Of a stretch of 64,000 nt of DNA, positions 61,901 through 64,000 are shown one piece after another (position 1 is the first letter of the stretch; each line of letters begins with the position of its first letter). The translations under genes and the position numbers were made by a program. The stretch is from the NCBI RefSeq assembly GCF_037038585.1, contig NC_092524.1, forward strand, positions 49,189,001 through 49,253,000. Direction: 5' to 3'. The notes below the pieces were generated by a model. The model saw only the letters and a list, made by a program, of their open reading frames with translations, searched no databases and was not told where the DNA came from. This DNA is from Patagioenas fasciata. Lineage: Eukaryota > Chordata > Aves > Columbiformes > Columbidae.

Positions 61901-63044
61901 CCTGATGTAAGGTGACCCATTCTGATCATGGAGTACACAAAAAGTACTCGCTAATTCCTAGCCCAAACATGTTTGTTCATTATCCATTTTTAATTTGATT
62001 TTCTGTCAAGCTGATTTATATATAACTGTTTGCTACATAGAACAACTTCTTTTTTTTCAGTGTGTCATTGATAGAACCTATCTTTTGGTATGTTAAAATG
62101 TAGGATCTGTTAAAACAGAATAATTAATTTTCTTTTAAGACTGACATGTACTTAAAACTAAGGGATATTTTGAAAGACAGAATCAGATAGTTTAACCCAA
62201 ATATTAACGTCATTTACTCTAAAAATCAGCACTAGTTAGTTGTATTGCAACTTTATTCACACTTAAAAGCCTTTAACACTAGTTCCAGTGTGACCATCCT
62301 CCTAATGATAGTGGATAAACTCCATAGAGCCATTTTCTCATCATGTTCAGTGGATCACTAGCAGTAGAAATTCTACTCATTCTAAATGGTGTGCAAATAA
62401 ATATGCCTTAAGCTTGCTGTCTGGTTTTGGTTCTGAGCCACATTACTCCTTACATCCTTCCACTGTATCACTGCAGTTATTTTTTTCCTCAGCAATATCA
62501 AAGCATCAGTGGCTCTGATCATATGTTTCCCTCTAGAGAAATTGCAACAGTTGTTGCAGTGATGGCCCAAGAACCATCTTTGTCTCATTCTTTCCTTTTT
62601 AATTCTTCAGTATAGAGAAATATGCCAATTTGCCCAAAGGCTAGATCCCTCTAGAGAACTCCAGGGCGATCTTAAGTGGGGAAAAGGGAAGAACTATGAT
62701 TCTGAAATATGAAATATGGATATTTGCTTTTTATTATTAACAGCACTCTTGTGGGTTTTTTTATTTATCTGTATTCTGCTGTACAGTGTGCATCTAAGGC
62801 ATCAGTCAAAACCAAAATCCTGTTAAAAGTTCCTCCCTCAGACACTGTCCATGTGTTTGGCAGTTGGATGAGAAAAAGAATGAAAGAAAAAATAAAGTGG
62901 CATGATGAGCCCTAGCCATGGCTTGACAAGGTCTGAGATTCATTTCTTTTTCTGTTTGCTGATGTTTAGCTACATCTCCATAGATGAAACACTTCAGAGT
63001 CTGGAGGCCCATTCCTTCAACAGTTTAAGTAAAGTCACTCATAT
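34755..63044 (+). CDS. TSHR: TSHR (thyrotropin receptor), exons 1-3, continues beyond right edge
   Basis: Spliced CDS 34755-34924, 57730-57801 and 62970-63044 (317 bp, 105 codons plus two bases). TSHR is the Gs-coupled receptor for thyroid-stimulating hormone; these exons give the signal peptide, the cysteine-rich N-cap and the first leucine-rich repeats of the hormone-binding ectodomain. Exon lengths of 170 (coding), 72 and 75 bp and all phases are the same as in mammalian TSHR. Sequence is closer to TSHR than to FSHR or LHCGR ([36 protein letters not shown]). The remaining LRR exons and the seven-helix exon lie to the right. CEP128 upstream in opposite orientation is the conserved TSHR neighbour. 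Confidence 0.93.
38465..38830. repeat. Ancient amniote interspersed repeat, second copy
   Basis: Contains CCAATGGCTCTCATCTAATG, CAGTATCCTGTCTCCAGGAT and, 3' of these, ATATCCTTCGGCAATGAG followed by TTCCACAAG. The motif order is the same as in 29850-30180 and as in a widespread reptile/bird LINE-type repeat. Highly decayed. Confidence 0.55.
38984..39034. repeat. TA/CA dinucleotide repeat
   Basis: Alternating (TA)n, (CA)n and (TA)n runs, about 50 bp. Confidence 0.9.
39121..39255. repeat. CTTTC (CCTTT) pentanucleotide microsatellite, about 27 units
   Basis: An uninterrupted array of 135 bp. It gives artefactual minus-strand frames of repeated RKGKE. Array length is likely to vary between individuals. 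It directly abuts the left edge of the duplicated block at 39265. Confidence 0.97.
39265..40634. repeat. Duplicated block, copy 1
   Basis: Matches 52432-53788 in the same orientation over its whole length. The left part differs by many substitutions and short indels; from about 39925 to the right end only about seven mismatches are seen by eye. It includes short reading-frame remnants ([11 protein letters not shown] near 40131) that suggest a LINE ORF2 origin. Confidence 0.93.
41480..41545 (-). repeat. Old CR1-type 3' end fragment
   Basis: ATAGATTTTAAGGCCAAGAG then CATCTAGTCTGACATACTGG resembles the 3' end of old CR1 copies found in turtles and birds. It is short and decayed. Confidence 0.6.
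42482..43039 (-). mobile_element. ERVL-type solo LTR, minus strand
   Basis: About 558 bp. On the minus strand it starts TGTCCTGGCTTTGGCTGGGA, then the TAGTTG...CTAGCAGCTGG type U3, a TATATAAAC box (plus 42758-42766), an ATTAAA polyadenylation-type signal (plus 42602-42607) and a CCCACTGG-like segment near its 3' end. It begins TG and ends CA. Flanking 5-bp sequences ATAAT (42477-42481) and GTAAT (43040-43044) fit a 5-bp target duplication with one change. This LTR family is abundant in non-galliform birds. There is no internal coding region, so it is a solo LTR in antisense to TSHR. Confidence 0.82.
43246..43830 (-). mobile_element. Probable second LTR-type element with internal tandem motif
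   Basis: Minus-strand TATA-type TATAAAACAC (plus 43465-43474) lies in a moderately GC-rich 580-bp stretch containing CCCAGGAAGTCTCC and GACCACTCCAAAGGGGACC, a layout like avian Birddawg-type ERV LTRs read antisense. At its left is a tandem of two GCCTGGGTTAGGCAAG units (43251-43266 and about 43279-43294). Ends not resolved. Confidence 0.45.
45930..46510 (+). repeat. CR1-type LINE ORF2 fragment, plus strand, heavily decayed
   Basis: Conceptual reading across several frames gives [20 protein letters not shown], then a GPNGMHL-like motif and [10 protein letters not shown], which fit the RT N-terminal part of CR1 ORF2 (KRKTRENVGPLL, GPDGMHPRVLREL, KKANVTPIFKKG). A TTTTG run sits at 46216-46238. 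Frameshifted and inactive. Confidence 0.7.
46216..46238. repeat. TTTTG short tandem repeat
   Basis: Four to five TTTTG units, inside the decayed CR1 fragment. Confidence 0.85.
47395..49100 (+). repeat. Longer CR1 LINE copy with endonuclease and RT remnants, internal deletion
   Basis: Begins in the endonuclease part ([18 protein letters not shown] near 47475), continues with [20 protein letters not shown] (47698) and a SWQIFKDIF segment, then the RT N-terminus ([20 protein letters not shown], about 48264-48330). At about 48655 it jumps directly to the 3' end of ORF2 ([12 protein letters not shown]) and the 3' UTR, ending with ATTCTATGATTCTATG at about 49097. The central RT catalytic part is missing and stops are present. 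Confidence 0.92.
51105..51178. repeat. T-rich TTTG simple repeat
   Basis: TTTG/TTTGC/TTTTGG units with poly-T, about 70 bp. Confidence 0.85.
52020..54478 (-). repeat. CR1 LINE copy interrupted by the 1.38-kb insertion
   Basis: The 3' end is at 52020 (TCATAGAATCATTTAAGTTG on the plus strand is the reverse of the CR1 end). The left part reaches CCAGTTCCCTCAGC at 52409. The right part restarts at 53798 TCCCTCAGC and continues through the conserved ORF2 segments, including the remnants KFPDDI (about 54258), [13 protein letters not shown] and TVLRPLLF (about 54300), to about 54478, where it is 5' truncated. Order and spacing without the insert match a single CR1 element. Confidence 0.9.
52432..53788. 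repeat. Duplicated block, copy 2, nested in a CR1 element
   Basis: Second copy of 39265-40634, in direct orientation about 13 kb away. It lies inside a minus-strand CR1 whose two parts (52020-52409 and 53798-54478) are consecutive pieces of one element. The insert is bordered by TCCCTCAGC at 52401-52409 and 53798-53806. Confidence 0.93.
56490..56745 (-). repeat. CR1 LINE fragment (ORF2 part)
   Basis: The plus strand shows the antisense of CR1 ORF2: ATGCAGCCCAAGATATCATT, then GTGGGGTTGTTCCTCCCCAG and CCCATTTCTCCAGCCAG. No 3' UTR is present, so it is truncated on both sides. Confidence 0.88.
57730..57801 (+). CDS. TSHR: TSHR exon 2 (leucine-rich repeat)
   Basis: 72 bp with acceptor TTATTTCTATAG and donor GGAT followed by GTAAGT. 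It joins CT of exon 1 to G to make Leu, then reads [20 protein letters not shown] and ISR. It is the first LRR of the TSHR ectodomain. Phase and length are as in mammals. Confidence 0.95.
57802..62969. other. TSHR: TSHR intron 2 (5.2 kb)
   Basis: Holds a poly-T tract at about 58058-58079, an old CR1-type fragment at about 58530-58770 and a locally GC-rich stretch at 60725-61090. No other feature seen. Confidence 0.85.
58530..58770 (-). repeat. Old CR1-type fragment
   Basis: AGGAGGCCTCTAGTCCACCA, CTGCTCAAAG and TTGTTCAGGGCTTTATCCAG match the 3' region of old CR1 copies, decayed. Confidence 0.65.
62970..63044 (+). CDS. TSHR: TSHR exon 3 (leucine-rich repeat)
   Basis: 75 bp with acceptor TTTGCTGATGTTTAG and donor ATAT followed by GTAAGT. 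It completes the Ile codon and reads [20 protein letters not shown] then KVTHI. It is the next [12 protein letters not shown] includes a repeat boundary typical of this family. Confidence 0.95.
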
Positions 63045-64000
63045 GTAAGTACTATAATCAAATAAATGAATACTGTGATGAAATAAATTTGGAGATGTGT
63101 GGAAATAACATACATGTTCATGTTTGAGCTGTCATTCTTGTCTCTTTTGTAGCTAAATATTCCTTTTCTCATTTCCTTTCTTCATAATGTGAAGTCAGTC
63201 TCTCATTTGACTTGTGGTTTTTTCCCTACATCTTTTCAGTTCCCTTGCTCTTCTATGTCCTCCCACAGAAGTGTAAGAAACTGGGAAGATATGTGGGACT
63301 ACATTATGAGCTTAAAGGCAAGCTGAAATGAGCTGGCAACTAAGAATTACTTTTGTCGCATTACTGAAGGCAAGTGTAAAACAGCAGTATAAGCACCAGA
63401 AATAAAATCGGAAGGACCAAAGCACAGAGAAAAATGGCACTTGCTGTAGCCATGAAGAATAACAAGTAATAATTCTGGAAATGCACCAGTAAAATGAAGA
63501 GTGTTTATCTGGTTATTAAGTGGAACAGTAATGTTATGGACAAAGGCTTCTGGGAAGTGTTTTTATACATTTTCGTTCTGACTGTTCCTCCTCAAATGAT
63601 GCATTAGGGCAGGTACCAAAGTGGTAAGATACCTGCACCCAGCTGCATCATCTCTCTTTAAGCATAGGTCGTATTTTTATGAACCTGTGCCTGTCGAGTG
63701 CTGAGCAACTTCTACAAACTAAGGATACTCATCACCCACTGTATTATAATGGACCAGGTCTAATTTTGGCTGTAATTAATGACAAAATTCCCATTCTATG
63801 AAGATGAAAATCAGGGCCAAGACTTTGTGAGGTTTTTTTCCCCCAATTGTGTTAAATTAGTTTCACAGCTGTTTCTTGTCCATTCTTCCTGTCCTTACCT
63901 TTTTTAAGTGTGTCTGAGAGACAAACTTAACATATTTACAAATTCAGAGCTGTCTCTCCCATATGGTGGCGTATTTATTTTTTCTGGATATAACTGAGTC
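63045..64000. other. TSHR: Start of TSHR intron 3
   Basis: AT-rich DNA following the exon 3 donor. The next exon is not reached and nothing is recognised. Confidence 0.8.

Noticed and set aside
1-64000. tRNA, rRNA, snoRNA or CRISPR array
   Set aside because: None seen; no clover-leaf box pair or regularly spaced repeat/spacer structure was found by reading, though small RNAs cannot be excluded by eye.

Overview
The window is vertebrate, almost certainly avian, nuclear DNA. The evidence is many CR1 LINE fragments carrying the typical avian 3' end (TTCTATGATTCTATGA-like), short exons in long AT-rich introns with GT/AG borders, two CpG islands, and an ERVL-type solo LTR of a family I know from non-galliform (neoavian) birds. 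Species cannot be read from the sequence.

Two divergently transcribed genes share the window. The left part (1-27.8 kb, minus strand) is the 5' half of CEP128, a coiled-coil protein of the mother-centriole subdistal appendages. I could place seven coding exons with good splice sites, the start codon at 23360, and a candidate 31-bp micro-exon that resolves a phase mismatch. Together they give exactly 254 codons. The CpG-island promoter lies at about 27.1-27.9 kb. The right part (34.15 kb to the end, plus strand) is the 5' end of TSHR, the thyrotropin receptor: exon 1 (signal peptide and four-cysteine N-cap), exon 2 and exon 3 (first leucine-rich repeats), separated by introns of about 22.8 and 5.2 kb. 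A second GC-rich island lies just upstream of exon 1. About 6.3 kb separates the two islands.

The rest is intron and intergenic DNA with transposable elements: six clear CR1 fragments or elements, weaker ancient LINE pieces, one clear and two probable LTRs, and simple repeats including a 27-unit CCTTT-type pentamer array. CEP128 and TSHR do not act in one pathway. Their head-to-head order is conserved vertebrate synteny, which supports both calls.

The most unusual structure is in TSHR intron 1. A block of about 1.36 kb occurs twice in direct orientation (39265-40634 and 52432-53788). The second copy sits inside a CR1 element between 9-bp direct repeats, and the two copies are nearly identical in their right halves but clearly diverged in their left halves.
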